Positions 43,273-52,678 of a stretch of DNA of 64,000 nucleotides are shown here, piece after piece. How positions within the stretch are numbered: position 1 is the stretch's first letter; each line of letters starts with the position of its first letter. The stretch is from NCBI RefSeq assembly GCF_011074885.1, contig NC_054686.1:806001-870000 (forward strand), read 5' to 3'. The translations under genes and the position numbers were made by a program. The notes under the pieces are model-generated. The model was not told the origin of the DNA, searched no databases, and was given only the letters and a program-made list of their open reading frames with translations. Source of the stretch: Brettanomyces bruxellensis (Eukaryota > Ascomycota > Pichiomycetes > Pichiales > Pichiaceae).

Positions 43273-45009
43273 TTAGGCTCGGCGCCTGCGCTTGCACTCA
43301 CGCCTGCGCTCCTCGGCCTTCTGCGCCCACTGCTGTGACTTGGCCATGTCCTTGGCGCACCCCACCCCTGCCTCATAGAAGCGCGCAAGCGACAACATGG
43401 CGCGCAGATCACGCTGTGCCGCCGCGCGCTCCGCCCATGCGAACGCCTCATCATAGTCCTGCGGCAAGCGCTCACTCCCTACAAAATACCATGAACACAA
43501 ACCCATCATCCCCGCAGGGTCGCCCAACTCTGCGGCAATATTGTAAAAATGAATTGAGAGGTCCGCATTCGGCTCAACCTTGTCTCCGATCTCATAATAC
43601 TTGCCGAGCAAAGCGGCTGACTTGGCGTGGCCTAGCGCTGCCGCCTGGTACAGCAAGCGCACCGCATATTTTTCATCTTTGATCAAAATATCTTTGAAGC
43701 CATGAAGATAAATGGTCGCTAACTCGTACGGCGCGCCACAGCTTGATTCGGTAGCGCACTCGGTTGCGCGCTTGAGCCAGCTGAGTCCTTTTTTCTTTGT
43801 GTTGATATCGGTGGGTTCTCCCATCATGCCGTGGAAAAGATACATGCCATATTCCATCATCGCCACGGGGTGCGCATTCAGCGCCGCTATTTCCGTGTAC
43901 TTGACGACCTTGCGCGCATCCGCAGTGCATCCCCACCCCTTTCGGTAACACGCCGCAGTGCGGTATGCCGCATCCGCATGCTTCGCCTTTGCCGCCACCT
44001 CAAAGTACTTGAGCGCCCTGCGGTGGTCCGGCCTCCCATTATTGAAAAGCCCGATTGAGTATGCATCTCCAAGCAAATACTCCGCGTCGTGGTATCCGCA
44101 TTTTGCCGCTTTGCGGAGCGCGCATCTTGCCTCTTCGAGAAATTCGTGCGTTGGTACCCCATGCGCGGGTATCACATTTGTGGACCCCCCCTGCACCGAC
44201 ACCCCTTGCGCTGGCAACCCCTGCGCAGTCAGACCCTGCGCTCGCTGCGCGAGAATCGACGCCTTGATGAGCACCTTCGCGAACATGTACAAAGCCTCCG
44301 GGTCTTTCGTCTTGGAAGCATTGCGTCGGTATTGGTCGATCGACGCTTCGGTCGGAAGCAAGCTCACGTTACTTTTACTTCCGTAGTTAGAATTGAAAAA
44401 CGCCGTTTGGCCTCTTGCTGGACTTCTGCTTGTCGACATGTCAGCACTGTTCAGCATCAAGCTGAGACTCGACGAATCGGCATCTGTCTCTTCGTAGAAA
44501 TTAGTTTGCTGATTAAAGCCCACAGGGGTGCCAGGAACCGCACAAGGCTCATTGTTTGCCTCATTCTTGTATTCTAGATCTGAAACTTGATTTGTTGAAT
44601 CCAGATCGACGGAATCTCCCTCACAATGCGATAGATATCCATTCTGTGACATATGCTGTGCCTTTTCCTCATAATTCCTCATCTGTGCCTTTTTCGACTG
44701 CTTCAAACTCGATGATATCTCTGGCAATGGTGCATTTATCTTGCAGGCCAGCTGCTGAGCATACATAGGATCCCCACCAGACATCCCTGCATTGCCTGCA
44801 GTATCTGTCAAACGTTCCTGCCTGGCATATTTTCCTGATGTTGATACTTGCTGGGCATATTGCAATTTTGTATCGCTAAATTGTGTGTGTGTGGGATCTA
44901 TAGATGTATTTGGCGGCCTCTGATTGGCCATAGACTGTCTTGGTTGGCCTGAATTTTGCGAAAAGCGGTCATATGCTTGAAAACTAGAGTTATTTGACCA
45001 AGAACTCAT
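43273..45009 (-). CDS. SKT5: Sel1-repeat protein, SKT5/CHS4-like chitin synthase activator
   Basis: The 578-residue protein has a polar Ser/Gln/Asn-rich N-terminus (1-about 235) and then a run of about seven Sel1/TPR-like repeats (about 240-565), each built around A-x3-L-G-x2-Y/Y-x2-G patterns (DAEYLLGDAYSIGLF, DAAYRTAACYRKGWG, AALLGKYYEIGD, AMLSLARFYEAGVG). This is the layout of Skt5/Chs4 and Shc1, which activate chitin synthase III (Chs3) at the bud neck or spore wall. A small insertion with repeated AQG (about 265-285) lies in the first repeat. It ends in a basic RRRRA tail and lacks the C-terminal CAAX box that S. cerevisiae Skt5 carries. The repeat half is far richer in GC (GCGC, CGC) than the N-terminal half. 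Confidence 0.82.
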   Translation of the reverse strand: MSSWSNNSSFQAYDRFSQNSGQPRQSMANQRPPNTSIDPTHTQFSDTKLQYAQQVSTSGKYARQERLTDTAGNAGMSGGDPMYAQQLACKINAPLPEISSSLKQSKKAQMRNYEEKAQHMSQNGYLSHCEGDSVDLDSTNQVSDLEYKNEANNEPCAVPGTPVGFNQQTNFYEETDADSSSLSLMLNSADMSTSRSPARGQTAFFNSNYGSKSNVSLLPTEASIDQYRRNASKTKDPEALYMFAKVLIKASILAQRAQGLTAQGLPAQGVSVQGGSTNVIPAHGVPTHEFLEEARCALRKAAKCGYHDAEYLLGDAYSIGLFNNGRPDHRRALKYFEVAAKAKHADAAYRTAACYRKGWGCTADARKVVKYTEIAALNAHPVAMMEYGMYLFHGMMGEPTDINTKKKGLSWLKRATECATESSCGAPYELATIYLHGFKDILIKDEKYAVRLLYQAAALGHAKSAALLGKYYEIGDKVEPNADLSIHFYNIAAELGDPAGMMGLCSWYFVGSERLPQDYDEAFAWAERAAAQRDLRAMLSLARFYEAGVGCAKDMAKSQQWAQKAEERRRECKRRRRA

Positions 45010-45895
45010 TTGGGAAAGAGGGAAAGTGAATGGGAAAGAAATTGATCAGGAAATGCACAAAATATATAGGCGAATGAGGAAATTGATAAAGATTGATTGG
45101 GGAATTGATGATAAATAAAAATAGATGTCTATCGATAAGATCAAAGGTATATCTGAAATTATTCCCAGATCTAATCACTAAGCTGAGCACAATGCCAAGA
45201 GCTGATTCCTGGAATACGGTTATCTGCTTTGAGCCTGTGTTTGCTTTAAGCTTAAACTTCTGTCCTCATAAAATCATGAGTTGTCAAAGAATCAATGAGA
45301 TGCTGAAGAATTAACAGGATGCTCAAATGTGGGATGTGGGTTGAAACAAAGGGAACGAGTCGAGAGAAGGCAGGAATCGGCAAGGAGAAAAAATTCGAGT
45401 AAACAAGATTTTTATTTTTTTTGTTTTCTTTGCGCTGAAAAAAAAGGAGAGGCAAGATGTATGTAGGTAAATATGTATGCCGAGTATTCTGCATTAAACG
45501 TCGTGCGTCGATTGACGTGTGAGGAGGTCGACTTGGAACAATAGCTCAAAAAACGGGGAAAATGGGGAAGCAGAAACAACAACACAAGGAGAGAGAAATG
45601 TTAAAAAATCAAAAAAAAAATTATAATTTCCGGGGATACCTCTCCGCTGAATACAAGGAAAACGGATGAACGATGCAGAAGCATGCAGATTTCAGCAAGG
45701 GAAAAAACCCCAATGCTTGGAAGAAAATCAATTTCAGTTTGTCGTTTTCATTCATTAATTGAATTTTTTTTTTATTTACTTATTTTTCTGTTTCTCGAAA
45801 AGTGAGGAGAAGAATTGAAAAAGTAGTAAATTCGTCCAAGTTGAATTCTGAGTTGTGGGAAGAAGACACAACTTTTTTGCGCAAGGCATCAAGAA
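45010..45895. promoter_or_regulatory. Divergent promoter region SKT5-like / UBP
   Basis: 886 bp, AT-rich, with A/T runs (45605-45625, 45761-45778) between two GC-rich genes. No gene seen. Confidence 0.45.
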
Positions 45896-47962
45896 ATGTT
45901 CAAGAAATGGAAAACAGAGAAGGATGCGCCGGGTTCGAAGGGATCTGGCGCCAGCAGCGGTGCGGGTTCGCATGCCGCAGGGGGTGCGTCGGCGGCCGCC
46001 GTTTCATTGAGCGGAGCGCCAGATGCGGTGGGGAAGAGCGCTGCAAATGGGTCTGCTGGTCTGGCCGCAGGGGGTGCAACTGCGGGAGGCGCAAGTAATG
46101 GCGCTGGCGCAACGAAGATGGTCGCGGCTGCCGCAAACGGTAAGGAGTTGCAGCGCAAGCTCGACCTGAACAAGATATACCAGGATGATGATTATGACGA
46201 AAGCCTGGAATACAAAGTGATAAACAAGGACAATCCAGAATTGCCATATGGGGATGGTTCGGACAAGATTTTTGGAATGGAAAATTACGGATACACGTGT
46301 TATATTAACTCGATTATGCAGGCGCTATACCACACTGGAGAGCTCCGCAAGGCGATACTGGAGTATCCGCCACGGGACGCTGCGCATCCGCGCAAGCGCA
46401 AGTTGCGCGTCAAGGGCGAGAAGCCGCGCGGGTTTGTTGCTGCGGTTCAAGCGCAGGCGGGTGTGCGGGCGCCGGTGAATGCGCCAAAGAATGACGCTCC
46501 ACTAGGGAACCCGATTAAAAAGCCAGGCTCCAAGGTGCGCAACATGTTCTCCCACGGGTCAGATGAAGCGTCTAGGAAAGGAGGTAGCGACCGCAAGAGT
46601 ATGAACTCATCGTATTCGAGCACTCTGAACGAGAGCCAGCGCAGCGGTAGCAGCGGCGTCGCGGACAGCGGAAGCGACAGCGCCGGCGGCGGATATCCGC
46701 CGGAGGACATGGAGCTCGAGCGCACGACGGTGGCGCGGTACCCGCTATTCAAAGCGCTAGGGGTGCGCTTCTACCTGAACCAGCAGTCGAACGTGACGGT
46801 GGTGGGCGCAACGAAGAACCCGGCGGACACGTCGGAGCAGCGCAAGCGGCATGCGCTCACGCACGGGCCGATAATCAACCTGGATGTCTCGTTTAGCGCG
46901 CAGTATGGCATGCGCCCGAGCGTCTTTACGAGCGTCAAGGATGCATTTGAAGCAATGGCGGAAAACAGCGCCAAAAAGGGCGTTCTTTCCGCGTACTACC
47001 TGCTCGATATGGTGAAGAAGAAGAATGCGAACTTCCGGGGCGCAATGCACCAGGATGCGCACGAGTTGCTCAACTTCGTGGTGAACAGCGTGATCGAGAC
47101 TGTGGGGGAGGATGTGCGCGCACGGGGTGCGCCTACTGGCGGGGATGCGGGTGCGGGTGCATCAGCGCATGCCGCAGACGCAATCGGCGCCATGTTCTCC
47201 GGCATCCTCACAAGCGAGACTAAGTGTCTCACATGCGAGAATGTCTCAACACGTGACGAGCGCTTCTTGGACCTTTCCATCGACTTGCAGCCAAACACTT
47301 CTCTCACAAACTGTCTCCGGATGTTCTCGCACAGTGAAATGCTTTCTGGATCCAACAAGTTCTTTTGTGAAACATGCCATTCTCTACAGGAAGCATCGAA
47401 AACAATCAAGCTCAAGAAGGTGCCGAAGATTCTCGCGTTGCATTTGAAGCGGTTCAAGTACTCGGAGAAGCTCGGGCGTATGGTGAAGCTCTTTTACCGT
47501 GTGGAATACACCAAAACGATCAGAATCTTCAATACTACCGATGACGCAGAGGCATCCGACAAGTTATACGAGTTGTATGCGATCGTCGTGCACATAGGAG
47601 GTGGCCCATACCACGGGCATTACGTGTCGATGGTGCGGACGCCGAAATTCGGATGGCTTCTGTTTGACGACGAGACCGTCGAGTCGATCGACGAGAGTTT
47701 TGTGTTCCGGTTTTTCGGCGACGGTCCGGGACTATCGACCGCATACTTGCTCTTCTACCACGAGGTCGCCGACCCGGACAATTACGAGAAGCGTCGTGTT
47801 TTTAACGGGCTAGATGACGATGAGGACACCGAGAACTTCAACCACCAGCCGCCGGGTGCTCCGGGGGTTGATGGCTCCGATAATCATTCCACTATCAGTA
47901 CTGCATCTTCTGGAAAGAGCAAGCTCAGGTCCAGGTTGGGTTTTAATTTCATGAAGCTGTAG
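45896..47962 (+). CDS. Ubiquitin-specific protease, UBP9/UBP13-like (USP12/46 family)
   Basis: The 688-residue deubiquitinase has catalytic Cys135 in NYGYTCYINSI, the QDAHELLNF box (about 385-393), and the His box GGGPYHGHYVSMV followed by WLLFDDETV with the catalytic Asp. Two Cys pairs (CLTC near 443 and CETC near 491) form the USP zinc site. The oxyanion Asn five residues before the Cys is kept, although the usual GNTC reads GYTC. Residues 15-80 are an Ala/Gly/Ser-rich low-complexity stretch, and a disordered Ser-rich insert sits at about 205-275. S. cerevisiae Ubp9 and Ubp13 act with Duf1 in mitochondrial and endocytic control. GC-rich codons dominate. Confidence 0.9.
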   Translation: MFKKWKTEKDAPGSKGSGASSGAGSHAAGGASAAAVSLSGAPDAVGKSAANGSAGLAAGGATAGGASNGAGATKMVAAAANGKELQRKLDLNKIYQDDDYDESLEYKVINKDNPELPYGDGSDKIFGMENYGYTCYINSIMQALYHTGELRKAILEYPPRDAAHPRKRKLRVKGEKPRGFVAAVQAQAGVRAPVNAPKNDAPLGNPIKKPGSKVRNMFSHGSDEASRKGGSDRKSMNSSYSSTLNESQRSGSSGVADSGSDSAGGGYPPEDMELERTTVARYPLFKALGVRFYLNQQSNVTVVGATKNPADTSEQRKRHALTHGPIINLDVSFSAQYGMRPSVFTSVKDAFEAMAENSAKKGVLSAYYLLDMVKKKNANFRGAMHQDAHELLNFVVNSVIETVGEDVRARGAPTGGDAGAGASAHAADAIGAMFSGILTSETKCLTCENVSTRDERFLDLSIDLQPNTSLTNCLRMFSHSEMLSGSNKFFCETCHSLQEASKTIKLKKVPKILALHLKRFKYSEKLGRMVKLFYRVEYTKTIRIFNTTDDAEASDKLYELYAIVVHIGGGPYHGHYVSMVRTPKFGWLLFDDETVESIDESFVFRFFGDGPGLSTAYLLFYHEVADPDNYEKRRVFNGLDDDEDTENFNHQPPGAPGVDGSDNHSTISTASSGKSKLRSRLGFNFMKL

Positions 47963-48761
47963 TTGGGTGGATGTGGTTATTGATTTGTGCTTATTGCTTA
48001 CTACTGATATCTTATTCATGGATCTTTACGCTCTGCTTCGTAAAGTCATTCACCATCACTCTCACTAACAAAACTTTGTACAAACCATCCCGATCATTCA
48101 AAGTCGGCTGATTTCATGATCACCTCACCCTTCCACCACCACATTAGACTAAATACTACTCTCTTCAACTATTTTACGTTACTTGGTTCTCTCTTCCTTT
48201 TCTAAAATAATGTCTAATATTCTTCCTATCGAGGCAGTGCTCGGCTGGGCGTAAAAATTCGGAAGTGCGGCTCCATTTATTATTTCTTTATTTCTCGGCA
48301 CGAAAGTTAGAAGCAGAGAAAAAAAGTTAAATTGAACAATGCGGCTGCGTGGTAATTTCCCCATCCGAGACTCGTAGATAAACTTATCCGTTTTAATGTG
48401 GCCAAGCTTGTTGTTCAGCCTCGCTTTTTTTTCTTTCGACACTTCAATTCGTTTGTGAATCGATACACATATTGCAACGGGCATAAGTAGGGCAGTCCGA
48501 GATTACATTGCAGCAGTTTGGGTGCGTTATCTGGAATAATACCGGATTTGGAATTACCGCGCCAAGACAATTTGTTCAATTAGACGCCATAAGGCAGACT
48601 TGTGGTTGAGTAGTTGGCATTAGGAGAGATCCAGCACCATTGGGCATCAGCAAGAATCCAAAGTTAGCCGAAAAGCAGCGGAAAGTCAGCATTGGTGGTC
48701 AAAAGCCGAGGAGATAATCGATCAGGCGATTTTTACAGCCTAAAGCTTTATAGAGAGCAGG
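47963..48761. other. Intergenic UBP / YTP1-like
   Basis: The only ATG-started frame of note is 101 codons on the minus strand (48179-48484). It has no recognisable feature and I do not call it. No RNA gene seen. Confidence 0.5.
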
Positions 48762-50141
48762 ATGGCTCTATTTACGAAATTGCGGACAGCCGTCGTCGTG
48801 ATGGCGATTGCGACGGTGGCGTACGCCGACAGCCATGCCGGAATGAGCATGGACGACAAGAGCAAGGATGCAGACGAGCGGTTGGCAACACTAAGGAAAG
48901 GGCTGCAGCTGAAATTCGTGCACTGGTTTATATCGGTTGCATTTTTGGTCGTGACGCCTGCATTTGGCGCGTGCTACGCCCTGGCAGACCGCTTCAGGCC
49001 CGCGGTGGGCATCCAGGCGGTGGCAGGTGTGTATTCCATCGTGGAAGCCCTTGTGCTGCGGTTCCCAGACCCCCAGGGGCACGAAAATCGGACTTCGCGC
49101 GGTACGGCGTGGTTCCTCATGCTTTTTTACGCACTCGTGGTGGTGAACGGGGCCGTTTGTGAGGGGGCAAGCATGGCAGCCAAGCTACGGGACTCGAGGA
49201 TTGGCAGGATTGCCTCCAGACTCTCGCCAATGTCCTACAAAGTGATGTCTGTGCTACTTTGCGAGTGCGGCTTCCTCAAGGCCGGAATGAACATTATCGC
49301 CATGTTGGGCTTCTGCTACAACGACCATACCGGCCAGTGCAACGCCCACGGCATTATGGGCATGTCCTTCATCGCGTATGGCTTGTTCCTCGCGACAATG
49401 GTTGTGATTCCGTGGTTGCGTGTTAATCGACACAGATACTCGCAGGAAATGTATGATTCGGCAATGATCACCGCCTGGGGTATCGTGAACACATTCACGG
49501 AACACCGGCCATGGCAACCATGGTCTCACCACGATTACCAGCACACAAGTATGGGGATAATCTTCTGGGCATGCGGAATGCTCGGCATGTTTCTCTCCAG
49601 GCACCACAAGCGCAATTTCATGCCTGCTTTGACCTTGATATTCACCGGTTATGCCATGGGGCAGCATTCCCAGCACACCATGACCTCGGAAAAGCTCCAC
49701 TCGTTCTTTGGGCTGGTGCTTATGTTCGGCGGAGCGTCCCGGATTGCCGAAATAAGCTTCTTGTTGGGAGATGCCGACTCCGACCCTTCCGGCCGCATCC
49801 TCTCTTTCCAGTACATGCCTCCCTTGGCACTTGTATCTGCCGGGATCCTGTTCATGTGTGCAAACGAGGAGCAAGTCCAGCTTGTTATTGACATGGGTGC
49901 AGATCATGCTGCCTACATTTTGATCGCACTCAGTGCCTCCTGCCTCGTTCTTCTCTTTTTCATTGCAATGCTTGAATTCTATCTTTATCTTCGTGGCTAC
50001 AGCCCGGAGAGCAACCAGCCTTACAACACTTTGGGGGATGGCGATGACCTTGAGAGTCAGGAAAGCCCGGATATACAGTCCGGAGATCCCCGGGACACCG
50101 AGTTCCAGCTTGATGATCTGTCGAGTCTGGATGAGCATTAG
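48762..50141 (+). CDS. YTP1-family multi-pass membrane protein
   Basis: The 459-residue protein has a signal peptide (1-22, ending AYA-DSHAGMSMDD), a short luminal His/Met-containing segment, then about ten hydrophobic spans. The two parts match the DUF2427 and YTP1 domains of fungal Ytp1-like proteins. Conserved blocks are GIVNTFTEHRPWQPWSHHDYQH (about 243-264) and GYAMGQHSQH (about 296-305). Histidines and methionines at membrane faces suggest metal or heme contact, but that is inference; the family is uncharacterised. The C-terminal tail (about 420-459) is acidic and Ser/Asp-rich. Confidence 0.88.
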   Translation: MALFTKLRTAVVVMAIATVAYADSHAGMSMDDKSKDADERLATLRKGLQLKFVHWFISVAFLVVTPAFGACYALADRFRPAVGIQAVAGVYSIVEALVLRFPDPQGHENRTSRGTAWFLMLFYALVVVNGAVCEGASMAAKLRDSRIGRIASRLSPMSYKVMSVLLCECGFLKAGMNIIAMLGFCYNDHTGQCNAHGIMGMSFIAYGLFLATMVVIPWLRVNRHRYSQEMYDSAMITAWGIVNTFTEHRPWQPWSHHDYQHTSMGIIFWACGMLGMFLSRHHKRNFMPALTLIFTGYAMGQHSQHTMTSEKLHSFFGLVLMFGGASRIAEISFLLGDADSDPSGRILSFQYMPPLALVSAGILFMCANEEQVQLVIDMGADHAAYILIALSASCLVLLFFIAMLEFYLYLRGYSPESNQPYNTLGDGDDLESQESPDIQSGDPRDTEFQLDDLSSLDEH

Positions 50142-51085
50142 TGGGTATGTTGAGTGTTGAATGGATGAATGACTTGATTGGATATGCTGATTGAATGAAT
50201 TTGCTGATTGGTTAACTGATTGAAATTGCTGATTGATTGAATTGGTTAATTAGTTGATTTTGTTGATTGATTGAGTCTTAAGTTGAGTCTTAAGTTGAAT
50301 CTTAAGTTGAATCTTAAGTTGAGTATTAACAATATGAAATAAATATGTAAAGTATTTGATTCGGGTGAGACATGCCTATTTGATCATTTCTAAAGTATCA
50401 TTATGAATAGACCCATGCCTATAGTTGATGGTACAGTTGTACGGTTCACAGGTGAAATAAAACCTAAAGCATTTGTTTTTGTACAGTAAAATGGTCACAA
50501 GTAGCCCAACTGAAACTAGGCATGCTCTTATTTATTGAATCCTTCGTATGTATATGGTTGCTTCGATTGCACATCCCTCAGTTTCAGTTTACGTAATCAC
50601 CACTTTGAGTATTTGGCATCCGTCTACTTACCAAGACCTGGTTTCAGCTTAATGATCGTTACATAATCATATGGTGAGTGCAATTAGTTATTAATTCTCC
50701 GACTCTCAGTCACATAATAACACAGCAGATTAGTGCTGAGTGCACCAAGAATGCTTATTCTTCATTTGTTTTAAAATCCCGACCTAAGTTCATCGCCATA
50801 CACAGAAAGCGCACTATTCCGCAAGGGGATCTATAATTAAAGTAGCATGCTAGTATGCTACCGGGACCATGCTGGACAGTGCATATTTGTAATGTTAGAT
50901 GTGTGATTCGCGATCTTTATCGCCGATATTTTTCATCGTCTAATTTTTTTTTTTTTTTTTTTTTTTCACCTCGTCTTATCATATATATAGATACCTGATA
51001 TTCTCCGCAAACTATCAGTGTCTCTTCACCTTACAGCACAATTCAAAGAGACTGATTTTTATTGCATTTTAGCAGGCAGCATAGA
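50142..51085. other. Intergenic YTP1-like / NAR1 with repeats and TATA
   Basis: The first 200 bp are built of imperfect GATTGATT-type repeats and a 12-bp unit GAGTCTTAAGTT present about four and a half times (50273-50327, with some GAATCTTAAGTT). A T23 tract at 50944-50966 and TATATATA at 50982-50989 form the NAR1 promoter. Confidence 0.7.
50944..50989 (+). promoter_or_regulatory. NAR1 promoter: poly(dT) tract plus TATA box
   Basis: A run of 23 T is followed after 15 bp by TATATATA (50982-50989), 97 bp before the NAR1 ATG. This is the classic yeast arrangement of a nucleosome-depleting tract and core promoter. Confidence 0.55.
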
Positions 51086-52678
51086 ATGAGTGCGCTTCTT
51101 TCTGCAGACGATTTGAACGACTTCATCACGCCAAGTGTGGCGTGCATTAAGCCGGTTAAAGGCAGCAATGAAGGAAATGAAGGCGAAAAAGGTCAAAAGC
51201 TTGAAATCGAGATAGATACCCAGGGAAAGCCCGTGGAAGTGAACAAGGAGGGCGAAACAAGGCGTTTGCAGCGAGCCCAGATATCCCTATCGGACTGTCT
51301 TGCATGCTCGGGATGTATAACGTCTTCGGAAGAGGTGTTGATGCAGCAGCATTCACATAAAGAGTTTATGAAAGCGATGGAAAAGTACAAAGGACAGAAA
51401 ATCTTCGTGGCAAGCATTAGCCACCAGGCCAGAGCATCGCTCTCAAATGCATTGCATCTTTCTGTGGCTGATGTGGACCGTGTGTTGATCAAATTGTTCG
51501 TTGAAAGACTTGGTTTTGCCAAAGTGGTGGGGACCGGACTTGGCCGGCGGATAAGCCTCAAACAGATGTGTCAGCAGGTGATTGACGCATCCCAGAAGGG
51601 GGATAAAGACCACAAGAAACCGATATTGACGTCGATATGCCCTGGATGGCTGATGTATGTGGAGAAAACACATCCTTTCCTTCTTCCATACTTGGACAAC
51701 ACCAAATCTCCTCAACAGATCACAGGTCTTCTTCTCAAGCGTACAACTGCAGCTGAGCTGCATATCAAGCCAAAGGAGGTGTACGGGTTGTCAGTAATGC
51801 CGTGCTTTGACAAAAAACTAGAGGCTGCCCGTCAGGAAACAGATGAGCAGGTGGATGTGGACACTGTGATCACACCCAAGGAGGTTTTGCATCTATTGGA
51901 AGATCTGAAGATTGACTTGGACCAGCTTATTGCTAAGGCATGTGCAGACTCCTCGTATGCCGATTTGGGGGCTCTGTATGAGCGATTTGCTCCCCATAAT
52001 TGGCTGTATCCGGTCGAATCTTGGACAAACGATGAGGGATCGGCATCTGGTGGCTATGCGTACCACTATTTGGCAACCTTAATGCACAGACAGGCTGCTA
52101 GTGCGGATTGCTTTGAAATCAGAGAGCTGGAGGGTCGAAATCCGGATATATACGAGCTTCAATTGGTCAACAAGGTCTCAGAACAGGTTGTGGCCAGAAG
52201 TGCCGTGGTAAACGGCTTTAGAAATATCCAGAATATGGTCAGAAAGATTAAGCTGTCATCCCAAAAGGGGCCACGGACTAGCGGAAGGGGTAGGGCCGTC
52301 TTAAGAAGAAGAAGAATGCAAAAGGGACACGCAGATCCAGAGCACGGGTCACGTGACCACGAGCATGCGGGACAGCGAGTAAATCTTCTAGAATGCGAGC
52401 TGATCGAGGTTATGGCATGCCCACATGGATGCATTAATGGCGGGGGACTGATCAGTGGCCCTGAGGATCATCATTCGGCGAAAATATGGGTGGAGCAAGT
52501 TTTGGAAAAGTACAGAAGCATTCCAAATGGCGACATAGGCACTGATGAGCTTGAGAAATGGGTTCAGGACTGGCTCGAGAACTTTACTGTGTGCAGTAGC
52601 AGACTTCTGAAGGCGAGATTTCAGCGTGTGGAAGCTCCAAAGGACAACGCTACTATTGCTATGACTTCTACATGGTGA
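51086..52678 (+). CDS. NAR1: Cytosolic iron-sulfur assembly protein Nar1
   Basis: Nar1 is an [FeFe]-hydrogenase-like protein with two Fe-S clusters, linking the Nbp35-Cfd1 scaffold to the Cia1 targeting complex. The first ATG gives 530 residues and the family start MSALLSADDLNDFITPS; the frame opens eight codons earlier but only at TTG. N-terminal cluster ligands are Cys20, Cys71, Cys74 and Cys77 (CLACSGC). C-terminal ligands are Cys185 (SICPGW), Cys240 (MPCFDKK), Cys445 and Cys449 (ACPHGCINGGG). A basic, His-rich insertion at about 392-430 (RGRAVLRRRRMQ, EHGSRDHEHAG) lies just before the last pair, where the family is usually shorter. Confidence 0.96.
   Translation: MSALLSADDLNDFITPSVACIKPVKGSNEGNEGEKGQKLEIEIDTQGKPVEVNKEGETRRLQRAQISLSDCLACSGCITSSEEVLMQQHSHKEFMKAMEKYKGQKIFVASISHQARASLSNALHLSVADVDRVLIKLFVERLGFAKVVGTGLGRRISLKQMCQQVIDASQKGDKDHKKPILTSICPGWLMYVEKTHPFLLPYLDNTKSPQQITGLLLKRTTAAELHIKPKEVYGLSVMPCFDKKLEAARQETDEQVDVDTVITPKEVLHLLEDLKIDLDQLIAKACADSSYADLGALYERFAPHNWLYPVESWTNDEGSASGGYAYHYLATLMHRQAASADCFEIRELEGRNPDIYELQLVNKVSEQVVARSAVVNGFRNIQNMVRKIKLSSQKGPRTSGRGRAVLRRRRMQKGHADPEHGSRDHEHAGQRVNLLECELIEVMACPHGCINGGGLISGPEDHHSAKIWVEQVLEKYRSIPNGDIGTDELEKWVQDWLENFTVCSSRLLKARFQRVEAPKDNATIAMTSTW

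Noticed and set aside
48179..48484. 101-codon ATG-started frame between UBP and the YTP1-like gene
   Set aside because: There is no recognisable domain, composition is unremarkable, and length is within chance for AT-rich spacer. It could be revisited with RNA-seq.
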